Below, one piece after another: positions 52,458 through 61,587 of a stretch of DNA of 64,000 nucleotides; within the stretch, counting starts at the first letter, position 1, and every line of letters starts with the position of its first letter. The notes beneath the pieces are model-generated. The model saw nothing but the letters and a program-made list of their open reading frames with translations. It searched no databases and had not been told where the DNA came from. The DNA is from Halanaerobium sp041694515. Its GTDB lineage: Bacteria; Bacillota; Halanaerobiia; Halanaerobiales; Halanaerobiaceae. The stretch spans positions 1 through 64,000 of the forward strand of contig JASMSZ010000005.1 of assembly GCA_041694515.1 (NCBI GenBank), given 5' to 3'. The position numbers and the translations under genes are program-made.

Positions 52458-53732
52458 ATGAAAAATAGAGAGAATGTTTTAAAAAATATTAAAGTGCTGA
52501 TCTCTTTTGATCTAATTTTGTTATTTATAAAGAGAGTTTATCAAAAATCCAAAGAAAATGATATTTTTATCCATGCTATGGGAATGGTCTATATCACAAC
52601 ACTTTCGATTGTTCCTTTTTTAATCTTTTCATTTTATATCATGACTCTTTTTAACTTTTTTGGTAAAATTGACACTCTTGTCGGGGAAATTAGAACTTTA
52701 ATCTTAAATAATCTTGCTGCCGGCACAGGAGAAAGCCTAATTGATTATCTAGAACTTTATATTTTAAATGTTGATATTGAACAGCTGGGAATAATAAGTT
52801 TCCTCTCTTTAATTTTTATTATCGTCTTTATGCTGGCCCGGGTAGAAATGACTTTTAACAAAATCTGGAATATTAAAGAACATCGAGATTTATTTAAACG
52901 CTTTGTCTCTTTTTGGACTTTTATTACTCTGGGAACTTTTTCAATAACTCTTCTTTTAACTTTAAGTCTTTTATTTGCGGAGAGGTATCTTGGATTATGG
53001 TTAAGCGGAGAGCAGATAAGTCAGAGCAATGTTTTTAGCTATATTTTATTTTCTTTTAATTTCTTATTTTTTATAATTGTTTATTATTTTGTTCCAAATA
53101 CAGATGTAAAACCAAAGTCAGCTCTCTTTGCCGGTTTATTTAGCGGTACTTTATTCATTATCTCTAAAAATATATATAATATTTATACTGCCAATATTAT
53201 TACTTACAATCAGATTTATGGTCCTCTATCTATTATTCCAATTTTTTTACTCTGGCTTTATTTAATCTGGTTAATTGTACTTTTAGGAGCTGTAATCTCT
53301 TATGTCTTCCAGCACCGTTCTGGACTTAACTATATGCTAAACCGGGAAAAAATAAATCAGGGTTTAAGAGATTTAATCCCAACGGCAATTTTATTAACAT
53401 TATATAAAAATTATCAGGATCAGAAAAGTCCACCTCTTTCCTTTGACGATTTACTGGAAAAAATTAATCTTCCAGCTGAGGATCTGGCTGCTGAAATTGA
53501 GCATCTAAAACAAAAAAAGATTATTGCTGAAACCGAAACTGGTAGATATCTACCGCTAAATAAGGCCGATAAAATTTCTATCTGGGATAGTTATCAAACA
53601 AATTTTCTGGATGAAAAGTTTGAGATTGAGAACATTTTTAAGGATCAGGAAATGCAAAATCTCTATAAAAAGATTAAAGCAGAGGAAAAAAATAGCTTTA
53701 AGAAAATTAAATTTGTAGATTTTTTAAAATAA
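52458..53732 (+). CDS. YihY/BrkB-family membrane protein
   Basis: 424 residues. First 290 residues contain six membrane helices with the YihY/virulence factor BrkB signature (MGMVYITTLSIVPFLIF, FVPNTDVKPKSALFAGLFSG, YGPLSIIPIFLLWLYLIWLIVLLGAVISY). These were once misnamed RNase BN. A C-terminal cytoplasmic region of about 130 residues (LIPTAILLTLYKNYQ ... LPAEDLAAEIEHLKQKKIIAET) resembles a winged helix, as in other long YihY proteins. SD AGAGGTGG. Followed 83 bp later by the sigma-factor gene. Confidence 0.87.
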   Translation: MKNRENVLKNIKVLISFDLILLFIKRVYQKSKENDIFIHAMGMVYITTLSIVPFLIFSFYIMTLFNFFGKIDTLVGEIRTLILNNLAAGTGESLIDYLELYILNVDIEQLGIISFLSLIFIIVFMLARVEMTFNKIWNIKEHRDLFKRFVSFWTFITLGTFSITLLLTLSLLFAERYLGLWLSGEQISQSNVFSYILFSFNFLFFIIVYYFVPNTDVKPKSALFAGLFSGTLFIISKNIYNIYTANIITYNQIYGPLSIIPIFLLWLYLIWLIVLLGAVISYVFQHRSGLNYMLNREKINQGLRDLIPTAILLTLYKNYQDQKSPPLSFDDLLEKINLPAEDLAAEIEHLKQKKIIAETETGRYLPLNKADKISIWDSYQTNFLDEKFEIENIFKDQEMQNLYKKIKAEEKNSFKKIKFVDFLK

Positions 53733-53815
53733 TTACTGTGAGGGCTTTAAATTTTATCTTATTTATGCTACAATTAGTGATTGTGTCAGGCATTATGTAT
53801 TGAGGAGGAATTTAA

Positions 53816-54748
53816 ATGGTTAAAAAAGCGAATAACGAAAATAATGATAACCAGAATGACAGCACTGAAGAAGAAAAAAATGATTTAGATCTTTCCATAC
53901 CTGATGGAGCTGGTATTGATGATTCCGTACGAGTCTATTTAAAGGAAATGGGTAAGGTTGACCTGCTTGACAAGGAAGAAGAAGTTGAACTTGCAAAAAG
54001 AATTGAACAGGGTGATCAGGAAGCGCGCGCTAAACTAACTGAAGCTAACCTGAGGCTTGTTGTAAGTATCGCCAAAAAATATATAGGTCAGGGGATGTCT
54101 TTTCTAGATTTAATTCAGGAAGGTAACAAAGGATTAATGAAAGCAGTAGAAAAGTTTGATTATACTAAAGGGTACAAATTTAGTACCTATGCTACCTGGT
54201 GGATTAGACAGTCGATAACCAGAGCTTTGGCCGATCAGGCAAGAACTATTAGAATTCCCGTGCACATGGTTGAAACCATGAATAAATTAAGAAGAATTGA
54301 AAAAAGACTTAAAAAAGATTTAGAAAGAGAACCTACTTTAGAAGAAATTGGTGAGGAAATGAATATGGAACCAGAAAAAGTTCTTGAAATTCAGAAACTG
54401 GCAATGAATCAGCAGCCTACCTCGCTTGATACTCCTATTGGTGAAGAAAAAGACAGCCACTTAAAGGACTTTATTGAAGATCAGGATGCACCTGCACCTG
54501 AGATGCTGGCTTCATCTGAACTTTTAAAAGATCAATTAGAGACAGTTCTTGATACTTTAACAGATAGAGAAAAAAGAATTATTAAATTAAGATTTGGACT
54601 CGAAGATGGACGACAGAGAACTCTAAAAGAAGTGGGAAGTCAGTTTGGAGTTACCCGAGAAAGAATCAGACAGATTCAGGCAAAAGCCTTAAGAAAACTG
54701 AGACATCCAACCAGAAGTAAGGAATTACGAGGATATTTAAATAACTAA
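53816..54748 (+). CDS. RNA polymerase sigma-70 family factor, SigA/RpoD type, short
   Basis: 310 residues. Region 1.2 (DDSVRVYLKEMGKVDLL), region 2 (EANLRLVVSIAKKYIGQGMSFLDLIQEGNKGLMKAVEKFDYTKG..FSTYATWWIRQSI), region 3 and region 4 (LTDREKRIIKLRFGLEDG, GVTRERIRQIQAKALRKLRHP) are complete and of primary-sigma quality. Region 1.1 is absent; the N-terminus is a short Asn/Glu-rich tail. It may be the housekeeping sigma or a close group-2 paralogue; dnaG, the usual neighbour, is not here. SD GAGGAGG; weak promoter candidate with -10 TACAAT at 53769-53774. Confidence 0.9.
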   Translation: MVKKANNENNDNQNDSTEEEKNDLDLSIPDGAGIDDSVRVYLKEMGKVDLLDKEEEVELAKRIEQGDQEARAKLTEANLRLVVSIAKKYIGQGMSFLDLIQEGNKGLMKAVEKFDYTKGYKFSTYATWWIRQSITRALADQARTIRIPVHMVETMNKLRRIEKRLKKDLEREPTLEEIGEEMNMEPEKVLEIQKLAMNQQPTSLDTPIGEEKDSHLKDFIEDQDAPAPEMLASSELLKDQLETVLDTLTDREKRIIKLRFGLEDGRQRTLKEVGSQFGVTRERIRQIQAKALRKLRHPTRSKELRGYLNN

Positions 54749-54810
54749 AGCTTTTAATGGACAATTTATTTAAAGTAATTTGTGTTTATTTTAATAAATA
54801 AAAAAAATAA

Positions 54811-54849
54811 GGCTGAATCACTGTTGTTTTTTTAAACAGTGATTCAGCC
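54811..54849. terminator. Strong hairpin after the sigma-factor gene
   Basis: Perfect 15-bp stem GGCTGAATCACTGTT / AACAGTGATTCAGCC, 9-nt loop. The T-rich tract is on the minus side (A-rich 54795-54810), so it acts best for minus-strand transcripts but also ends the plus-strand unit. The 306-bp gap 54749-55054 holds this and the next hairpin only. Confidence 0.75.
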
Positions 54850-54895
54850 CATCTTTATAACCTCCAATATTTATATGAATTACGTTCATTAACAT

Positions 54896-54957
54896 AAAAA
54901 AAGACTTTATGAATCCTGTTCACTATAATAAATTATAATAACTTTATTCATAAAGTC
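54896..54957 (-). terminator. Terminator-like inverted repeat after pepC
   Basis: Arms GACTTTATGAAT (54903-54914) and ATTCATAAAGTC (54946-54957), 12 of 12 matching, separated by 31 AT-rich bases; followed on the minus strand by a T-run of about 7. It is an unusual large-loop terminator 98 bp after the pepC stop, or the end of a small RNA. Confidence 0.55.
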
Positions 54958-55054
54958 AAATATTAATAAATTGTTTTATTTATAATTTATAAGTTAATTG
55001 GATTAAAAAACTTTTTAATTTTAAGACAATATGACCTTTTTGTGATTAACCCAT

Positions 55055-56401
55055 TTAATTTTGAGCCAGAGAACCCATTGGATCCCAAGGTTTTAACACA
55101 ACTGGTTTTTTTTGATATGATTCAAGGTCACTTTGACTTAGATATTTCTTATTAATAACTACTTCATAATTAAATTCTTTAAACCACTCATTACTCATGA
55201 TGAAAAAACCATCTTCACCAACTTTTTCACCCCAGCTATTCTGAACCTTCCAGCTGAGAGGTTCTTCACCTATAAGGTTTACACCGGTAAAAGCCATAGC
55301 GTGGGTTAAAATACTTTCACCATACTGCAGGCGCTGTCCTTTATCTAAAGTAAATTTGGTATCTAAAACCTCTTCATAATTAAAAAGTTCTGTATCCATA
55401 ATCCCTAAATCTCTATCAGACCACTGACCAACATCACAGCCAAACCAGACCGGTTCACCATTTTTTAGCTGGTTTTTTGTATAATTAATCAATTTATCAA
55501 TCGGCAGATTTAAATAGTGAATCTGCTGTCCTTCTTTAACATTACCTAAAAACTCTACTGTATAAGTCTGGTCAAAAGGCTTATCTTTAGTAGGAGCATT
55601 AATAATACTAACATAATCGGTCATTTTAACTTTAGAATATTTATTGTAAAATTCTTTTGGGGTTAGACCACTATCACGATAAAATTCACCATCTTTATCC
55701 TTATACTCAAAATCAAATTCCTGGGGTGGCTCTCCTAAAAAATAAGCCAGGATAGAATAAATTTCAGCCAGCATAGTTTCTTTTTCTTCCCTTAAACTTT
55801 CTTTATCTGCTCCTAATTTAAAATCTTCCCGCAGAGTTTTAGCAAAATCTCTTAATTTCAAACTCAAGATTTTATTCATATAACGGGAATTGCTGCTGTG
55901 ATATGTTTCGGGCATTACATATTTAGGTGCAATACCATATTTTTCTATTAAGGCTGTAAACATATCCCACTGACCCCCATCATTTGTGGGCTCATTTAAA
56001 AGCCACATCACTCTGCGGCTGTCAATTTCAAGCTCAACTGTTGAGATAATATTTTCTAAAAAATAATTAGCTTTCTCCAACTTGTCCCAGAACATTATAT
56101 AAGACTGAGACAACTCAAAATCATGATCTTTAATGTTTAAGTCTTTAGAAATACTGTAGCGAATATTATTTAAAGCTGCAAACATCCAGCAGCGCCCACT
56201 TTTTTCCTGATTTGTTACCTTACCTACATCGATTTCTTCAGAAAAATCATAGTGCATTTTTTTAACAGATTCATTGTTTAAAGCAGTATCATTAATTCCA
56301 TTTTTGATTACTGCATTAGCTATAATTTTACTGTTTTCTCTCTTTTTAAAATAATTCGAAAAAGATTTGAAATTATTTTGTTCAATACTATTCCTATTCA
56401 T
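55055..56401 (-). CDS. pepC: Aminopeptidase C (bleomycin hydrolase family, peptidase C1B)
   Basis: 448 residues from ATG 56399-56401 (SD GAGGGAG; the TTG at 56419 lies upstream of that SD). Papain-type catalytic residues: C71 in KSGRCWMFA, H367 in THAMAFTG, N388 in VQNSWGE. The ending SLAQN fits the self-compartmentalised enzyme whose C-terminus reaches the active site. Cytoplasmic peptide breakdown. Downstream of citrate synthase in the same direction. Confidence 0.93.
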   Translation of the reverse strand: MNRNSIEQNNFKSFSNYFKKRENSKIIANAVIKNGINDTALNNESVKKMHYDFSEEIDVGKVTNQEKSGRCWMFAALNNIRYSISKDLNIKDHDFELSQSYIMFWDKLEKANYFLENIISTVELEIDSRRVMWLLNEPTNDGGQWDMFTALIEKYGIAPKYVMPETYHSSNSRYMNKILSLKLRDFAKTLREDFKLGADKESLREEKETMLAEIYSILAYFLGEPPQEFDFEYKDKDGEFYRDSGLTPKEFYNKYSKVKMTDYVSIINAPTKDKPFDQTYTVEFLGNVKEGQQIHYLNLPIDKLINYTKNQLKNGEPVWFGCDVGQWSDRDLGIMDTELFNYEEVLDTKFTLDKGQRLQYGESILTHAMAFTGVNLIGEEPLSWKVQNSWGEKVGEDGFFIMSNEWFKEFNYEVVINKKYLSQSDLESYQKKPVVLKPWDPMGSLAQN

Positions 56402-56490
56402 TTTTAATTTCTCCCTCAATAAATTATATTTGCCATTATCTTTAGACTATTAAAGATTATATAATAAATTCCCTCTATATTAACTTTTGA

Positions 56491-57846
56491 TTATCTGATT
56501 GTACACTTTTCCTCATTTTTAAGGGACTTATAGGCAGGACGAATAATTTTATGATCACTTACCAGCTGCTCAATTCGGTGTGCACACCAGCTGGCAACTC
56601 TAGCAGTAGCAAATAAAGGCGTAAATAATTCTTCCGGAATATTTAATAGCTGATAGACAAAGCCAGAATAAAGATCTACATTAGCACAAATTTCGCAGTC
56701 CTCGCCGCGCTGCTCTTTAAATATTTCCTTTGTCAATTTTTCAATATTATCATATAGTTTAAATTCTTCCAATTTTCCCTTAGCTGCTGCCAGTTCTTTT
56801 GATTTTTCCTTCAAAATTACGGCTCTGGGATCACTTTTTGTATAAACTGCATGTCCCATACCATAGATTAATCCCTGCTGATCAAAAACTTCTCCTTTTA
56901 AAATCTTTTCTAAATACTGCTTAAGTTTAGACCTCTCAGAATAATTATTAAGATTTTCCTTAATATTATCAATCATCGCTTTTACTCTTAAATTAGCTCC
57001 CCCATGTTTAGGACCTTTAAGACTTCCGACAGCTGCTCCTACAGCAGAATAAGTATCAGTTCCACTGGAAGAAACAACATGAGTTGTAAAGGCTGAATTG
57101 TTACCTCCGCCATGCTCTGCATGTAAGATTAACAATAAATCCAGAGTGTCTTTCTCTAACTGAGTATAATCACTATTGGGTCTGATCATATGTAAAATAT
57201 TGGCGGCAGTTCCTTGACCCTCTGTTGGATTATGCAGGTATAAACTTTTATTATCAAAATAATGAGCTTTAGCCTGAAACCCATAAGAAATAATAGTTGG
57301 GAATCTGGCTATTAATTTTAAACTCTGAATTAAAATTCGATCAATTTCCAGACAATCAGGTTTTTCATCATAAGAATAAAGAACCAGTATTGCCCGCTGC
57401 AGTTTATTCATTACATCACGGCTGGGACTATTTAAAATTGTATTCTCAGTAAAATGAGGAGGTAAATTTCTAAAACCATCCAAAATAGTGTTGAATTTTT
57501 CCAATTCCTCTTCATCTGGCATTTCTCCAAACAATAACAAATAAACTATACTCTCAAATCCAAATTCTCCAGCTTTTTTTACCAGTTCCTCAATGGCTAT
57601 ATCTCGATAGAATAATTTACCGTCAATTGAAGTCTTAACACCATCACAGTAAGTATACCCGTGAACTGAACCAATTTTAGTAAAGCCCACAACTACTCCT
57701 GTTCCATCCGAATTTCTTAAGCCCTGCTTAATATCATATTGTTTATAATATTCCTTATCAATTTTATTTACCTTTTCAACTTTTTCTGCTCTTTCTTCAA
57801 GCCAATTTTCCTTTAAATCTCTAATTAACCAATCTTTAGTTTCCAC
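56491..57846 (-). CDS. Citrate synthase
   Basis: 451 residues from GTG 57844-57846 (SD GAGGAGTGAG; the TTG at 57861 overlaps it). Condenses oxaloacetate and acetyl-CoA. Catalytic motifs: HAEHGGGNNSAF, GPKHGGAN, GMGHAVYTKSDPRA (second His) and VDLYSGF (Asp). An N-terminal extension of about 45 residues precedes the core. Lies 90 bp after homoserine dehydrogenase, likely in the same transcription unit; feeds glutamate synthesis in a fermenter. Confidence 0.94.
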   Translation of the reverse strand: METKDWLIRDLKENWLEERAEKVEKVNKIDKEYYKQYDIKQGLRNSDGTGVVVGFTKIGSVHGYTYCDGVKTSIDGKLFYRDIAIEELVKKAGEFGFESIVYLLLFGEMPDEEELEKFNTILDGFRNLPPHFTENTILNSPSRDVMNKLQRAILVLYSYDEKPDCLEIDRILIQSLKLIARFPTIISYGFQAKAHYFDNKSLYLHNPTEGQGTAANILHMIRPNSDYTQLEKDTLDLLLILHAEHGGGNNSAFTTHVVSSSGTDTYSAVGAAVGSLKGPKHGGANLRVKAMIDNIKENLNNYSERSKLKQYLEKILKGEVFDQQGLIYGMGHAVYTKSDPRAVILKEKSKELAAAKGKLEEFKLYDNIEKLTKEIFKEQRGEDCEICANVDLYSGFVYQLLNIPEELFTPLFATARVASWCAHRIEQLVSDHKIIRPAYKSLKNEEKCTIR

Positions 57847-57936
57847 ATTCTCACTCCTCAATTCTCAACTTATGGTGGATTAATAAACGAAAAAAATCCG
57901 AAAATATATTTATTTTAACAGAACTCATCTCTAAAT

Positions 57937-59220
57937 TTAAATATTATTCTCTACCCGAATCACACTTTTAATATCTATTACATCATCAAGGCTTTCAATT
58001 TCTTTTAAAGATCTATTTAAATCTTTTTCTTTAACTGAATGGGTGATAAATACAAGTGGCACAACCGGATTATCCTTCTGTTTCTGAAGTACTGAAGCCA
58101 GACTGACATTATTATCACCAAATATTTTAGCAATGTGAGCCATGACTCCTGGTTCATCTTTGACTTCAAATCGCAGATAAAAGCTATTTTCTATTTCATC
58201 AATTTTAATTACATTACTTTCTAAAAATGAATCCATTCTCTGAACTTCTCGCTGATTATGATTAATATCTTTAGCTACCTGAATAATATCTGCCGTTACA
58301 GCACTACCCGTAGGCATCTGTCCGGCTCCACGAGCTGTAGACATTACCTGACCAACTGCATCACCGTGCAGATAAACGCAGTTATAAGTGCCATTAATCA
58401 TGGCCAGAGGATGATCTTCAGGCACAAAAGCCGGATGAACTCTAACATCTAAACCTTCCGGTTCATTTTTGGCAATAGCCAGCAGTTTAATTACATAACC
58501 CATCTCCTGAGCCAGCTCTATATCAGCAATATCAATATTTCTAATTCCTTCAACATGAACTTCTTTAACATTAACAAAACGTTCAAAGGCCAGTGAAGAT
58601 AAAATAGTAATCTTATAGGCAGCATCATGACCATCAATATCTGAGCTAGGATCAGCTTCTGCAAATCCAAGTTCCTGAGCATTTTTTAATGATTCAGCAA
58701 AATCCTTTTTTTCCTTACTCATATCAGTTAGAATATAATTGGTGGTCCCATTTAAAATACCATATATTTTTTCAATTCTATTAGCAGCTAGAGAGTTTTG
58801 GAGTGGACGAATAATAGGTAACCCACCAGCTACACTGCCTTCATAACAGACCTGAACATCATTTTCATCTGCTTTTCTAAAAATTCTCTTCCCGTATTTG
58901 GCAATCACCAGTTTATTAGCAGTAACAATACTTTTGCCATTTTCAATAGCCTTAATTATGTAATCATAGGCAGGCTGTTCTCCCCCAATTAGTTCGACCA
59001 CAATATCAATTTCTGGATCATTAATAATATCTTCAACTTTATCTGTTAATAAGTTTCTATTAATGTCAATATTCCTTTTTTTCTCAAGGTTATTAACAAG
59101 TACCTTTGCTATTTGTACCTCAGTTCCAACTTTATTCTTTATATTATCAATATTTTTCTCCAAAATCTTTACTACTCCACTACCAACTGTACCAAGTCCT
59201 AAAATTCCTATTTTAAGCAA
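57937..59220 (-). CDS. hom: Homoserine dehydrogenase with C-terminal ACT domain
   Basis: 427 residues. NAD(P)-binding GLGTVGSGVVKIL (7-19), VELIGGEQPAYDYI, TANKLVIAKYG, catalytic region YEGSVAGGLPIIRPL and GILNGTTNYILTDM, GFAEADPSSDIDGHDAAYK; ACT domain from about residue 350 (LRFEVKDEPGVMAHIAKIF) for feedback control by threonine or similar. TTG start behind SD GGAGG. Promoter at 59277-59305. Monofunctional, without an aspartokinase half. Confidence 0.95.
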   Translation of the reverse strand: MLKIGILGLGTVGSGVVKILEKNIDNIKNKVGTEVQIAKVLVNNLEKKRNIDINRNLLTDKVEDIINDPEIDIVVELIGGEQPAYDYIIKAIENGKSIVTANKLVIAKYGKRIFRKADENDVQVCYEGSVAGGLPIIRPLQNSLAANRIEKIYGILNGTTNYILTDMSKEKKDFAESLKNAQELGFAEADPSSDIDGHDAAYKITILSSLAFERFVNVKEVHVEGIRNIDIADIELAQEMGYVIKLLAIAKNEPEGLDVRVHPAFVPEDHPLAMINGTYNCVYLHGDAVGQVMSTARGAGQMPTGSAVTADIIQVAKDINHNQREVQRMDSFLESNVIKIDEIENSFYLRFEVKDEPGVMAHIAKIFGDNNVSLASVLQKQKDNPVVPLVFITHSVKEKDLNRSLKEIESLDDVIDIKSVIRVENNI

Positions 59221-59276
59221 AATTATAACCTCCTGTAATCTTATATTGCCTGCTTTTAGCTTCTCTATTATTAATC

Positions 59277-59305
59277 ATTATATCAAGGAGTGATTAACTT
59301 GTCGA
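59277..59305 (-). promoter_or_regulatory. Promoter of hom
   Basis: Minus strand -35 TCGACA (59300-59305), 17-bp spacer, -10 TATAAT (59277-59282); leader of about 50 nt. Confidence 0.65.
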
Positions 59306-59452
59306 CTTTTTGAGAAAATTTTATTGATGAAATTATATGTCAGCCTAAAATTAAGATTGTAAAAGCCAAACTAAAAAGCAAAAAATCATCCAGTAATCAA
59401 GACTATATTAATTTCTTAAATAGCTTTAAAAAGTAAATTTTTAATATTAATT

Positions 59453-59488
59453 CTAAAAACTCTCCTCGTATTTGAGAAGAGTTTTTAG
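59453..59488 (-). terminator. Terminator of the TraB-family gene
   Basis: Stem CTAAAAACTCTCCTC / GAGAAGAGTTTTTAG with a single mismatch and a 6-nt loop, T-rich on both outer sides; 29 bp after the stop. The rest of the 297-bp gap 59221-59517 holds only this and the hom promoter. Confidence 0.7.
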
Positions 59489-59517
59489 AGTAAATATTTT
59501 ATGATTTTCAAGTAGAG

Positions 59518-60687
59518 TTAAAAACTAAAAAATTCAAGAAATGTTCTAATAACACTGGCTCCACCAACGGCAGTACCAATTACACTGCCCAGGTTAGCCA
59601 AAATCACAATTAAAAGTATATGAGTAACCTTATTAGTATAAATTTCTTTAATAGTAATCCCTTCTGAAAGTTTCTGAAAATCTTTAACCTGCGGCTTTTT
59701 AAGATAAGCTTCTGCCAGCCCAGCAAACCAACCTGCCGCCAGAGCAGGATTTAAAGAGCTTAAAGGAGCAACAATAAATGCAGTTAAAATAGTTAAAATA
59801 TGTCCCCTGCCTAAAAGCACACCTAAAGCTGATAAGGAACCATTCCAGATAATCCAGGTCTTAGTGACTTCAATCCCTGTACTAATATTATTAATAAAAC
59901 TGGAGACAATAATCACTAAAACAACTGCCGGAATTCCCCAGGAAAAAATCTTACCCCATTTAGCTTTTGGAGGCAGAATAGTAATTTTATGCAGATTCTG
60001 TTCTTTATAAATCTCTTTTTTAACCCCGGGTACATGTGCTGCTCCTAAAACTGCAACAATTTTGTCACCTGGTGCATTTTTAATTTTATTTGCTAAATAT
60101 TGATCCCGCTCATCTAGTAAATATTTTTTAATGCCTGGAAAAGATTTACCCATCTGTTCCAGCATCATATTTAAGGCATCACCATTTTTCAGTTCGTCCA
60201 TCTCTTCTTCAGTTATCTCTTCGTCAACAAATAGCATTGAAATAATCTGGAAGATCAATTTAAGCTTCTCCCAGAGTCCAAGTCCTCTCCAGACTCTCTT
60301 AAAAGTAATTTGAATATTTCTATCAGCAAGTACCAGTTCAGCACCTATTTCTTCAGCTGATTCAATTCCCTGCCGCATTTCCTGACCGGCACTAATCCCC
60401 AATTTTTCGGCCATTCGACTCTGGAAAGAACTGATAATTAAATTAACCAGTAATAATAAGGATTTCTTTTCTTTTATCACCTGAAAAATGTTCATCTCAC
60501 TCCACTTATCTTCGTCATTTATAGAACTGAATCTCTGCTCATCCAGCTCCACACAAACACTATCAGGTTCTTCAGTTTCAATAACCTCTTTAACCTGTTC
60601 TGCACTTTTTTTGGAAATATGTGCAGTTGGAATTAAAATAATCTCTTTATCCTCGTACTCAAGTCTCTGAATATTGTCTTCACCCAT
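59518..60687 (-). CDS. TraB/PrgY/GumN-family membrane protein
   Basis: 389 residues from ATG 60685-60687 (SD AAGGAG). N-terminal TraB domain: LIPTAHISKKSAEQV, VCVELDEQRF, LVLADRNIQITFKR and VAVLGAAHVPGV, with the conserved GxxH and E residues thought to form a metal-dependent active site; then four to five membrane helices ending in a short tail. In enterococci TraB/PrgY lowers pheromone activity; in other bacteria the role is unknown. Downstream of the SDR/pirin pair in the same direction. Confidence 0.87.
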   Translation of the reverse strand: MGEDNIQRLEYEDKEIILIPTAHISKKSAEQVKEVIETEEPDSVCVELDEQRFSSINDEDKWSEMNIFQVIKEKKSLLLLVNLIISSFQSRMAEKLGISAGQEMRQGIESAEEIGAELVLADRNIQITFKRVWRGLGLWEKLKLIFQIISMLFVDEEITEEEMDELKNGDALNMMLEQMGKSFPGIKKYLLDERDQYLANKIKNAPGDKIVAVLGAAHVPGVKKEIYKEQNLHKITILPPKAKWGKIFSWGIPAVVLVIIVSSFINNISTGIEVTKTWIIWNGSLSALGVLLGRGHILTILTAFIVAPLSSLNPALAAGWFAGLAEAYLKKPQVKDFQKLSEGITIKEIYTNKVTHILLIVILANLGSVIGTAVGGASVIRTFLEFFSF

Positions 60688-60747
60688 AAAAACAGCTCCT
60701 TCTATATATTCTCTCATTTATCTATTATATCATTTATGAATGATTTA

Positions 60748-61572
60748 TCAAAAAAATTTATTGGTAAAATAATCGTAAATCCTGTCCGGCAGCAGCCAGC
60801 GGAAAAATAATATTAATTTAGCATGGACTGGAACTGCATATCTTGCTTTAGGATGGGAACTTTCTGCTGCCCGGACAATTGCCGAAGCAACAACCTCTGG
60901 CTGTGCAGCCAGACCGCCTTCTCCATACATATTTTTATATTTAGAGGCCTTTCGCTGAACCTGATTTTGATAAATACCTTCTCCCGAAGTCTTAAGTAAA
61001 TTTTCTCCAGCTGTTTCGGACCAGTTAGTCTCAATTGCTCCCGGCTCAATTAAAATAACATCGATACCAAATTCTCTTAGTTCATTTCTAAGACAATCAC
61101 TTAAACCTTCCAGGGCAAATTTGCTGGCATGATACCAGCCGCCAAGTGGAGTCCAGATTTTACCGGCAATTGATGATATATTGATGATTTTCCCTGTCTG
61201 ATTTTCTCGCATCCCCGGAATTACTAACTTAGTTAATTCTGATAATCCAAACAGGTTTACTTCGAACTGACTTTTTGCTGCTTCCAGTGATACTTCTTCT
61301 ATCGCCCCATAAGCTCCATAGCCAGCATTGTTAATTAAAATATCAATCTTTCCTTCTATATCTAAAATTTTCTCCACGCATTTTTTTCGCATCTGTGCCT
61401 CAGTAATATCCATAATTTGATAGTGTCCATCTGGATACTCATTTAAATACTCTAATTTTTCTTCAGTTCGAGCGGCTCCATAAACTATATAACCCTTATT
61501 CAAAAAATTTTCTGCTGTTGAACGGCCAATACCACTGGAAGCACCTGTTATTAAAACAACTTTTCCATTCAC
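60748..61572 (-). CDS. Short-chain dehydrogenase/reductase (SDR)
   Basis: 274 residues, classical SDR: TGASSGIG cofactor motif, NNAGYG, catalytic Ser in INISSIAGK and YHASK (Tyr, Lys). GTG start with SD AAGGAGG. A hydrophobic C-terminal stretch (LILFFRWLLPDRIYDYF) suggests membrane association or a lipid-like substrate. 15 bp after the pirin gene, probably co-transcribed. Confidence 0.9.
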   Translation of the reverse strand: MNGKVVLITGASSGIGRSTAENFLNKGYIVYGAARTEEKLEYLNEYPDGHYQIMDITEAQMRKKCVEKILDIEGKIDILINNAGYGAYGAIEEVSLEAAKSQFEVNLFGLSELTKLVIPGMRENQTGKIINISSIAGKIWTPLGGWYHASKFALEGLSDCLRNELREFGIDVILIEPGAIETNWSETAGENLLKTSGEGIYQNQVQRKASKYKNMYGEGGLAAQPEVVASAIVRAAESSHPKARYAVPVHAKLILFFRWLLPDRIYDYFTNKFF

Positions 61573-61587
61573 AATTATCCTCCTTGC

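Noticed and set aside
54749..55054. tRNA or small structured RNA gene between the sigma factor and pepC
   Set aside because: No cloverleaf or GTTCRA-type T-loop; the two inverted repeats are explained as terminators.
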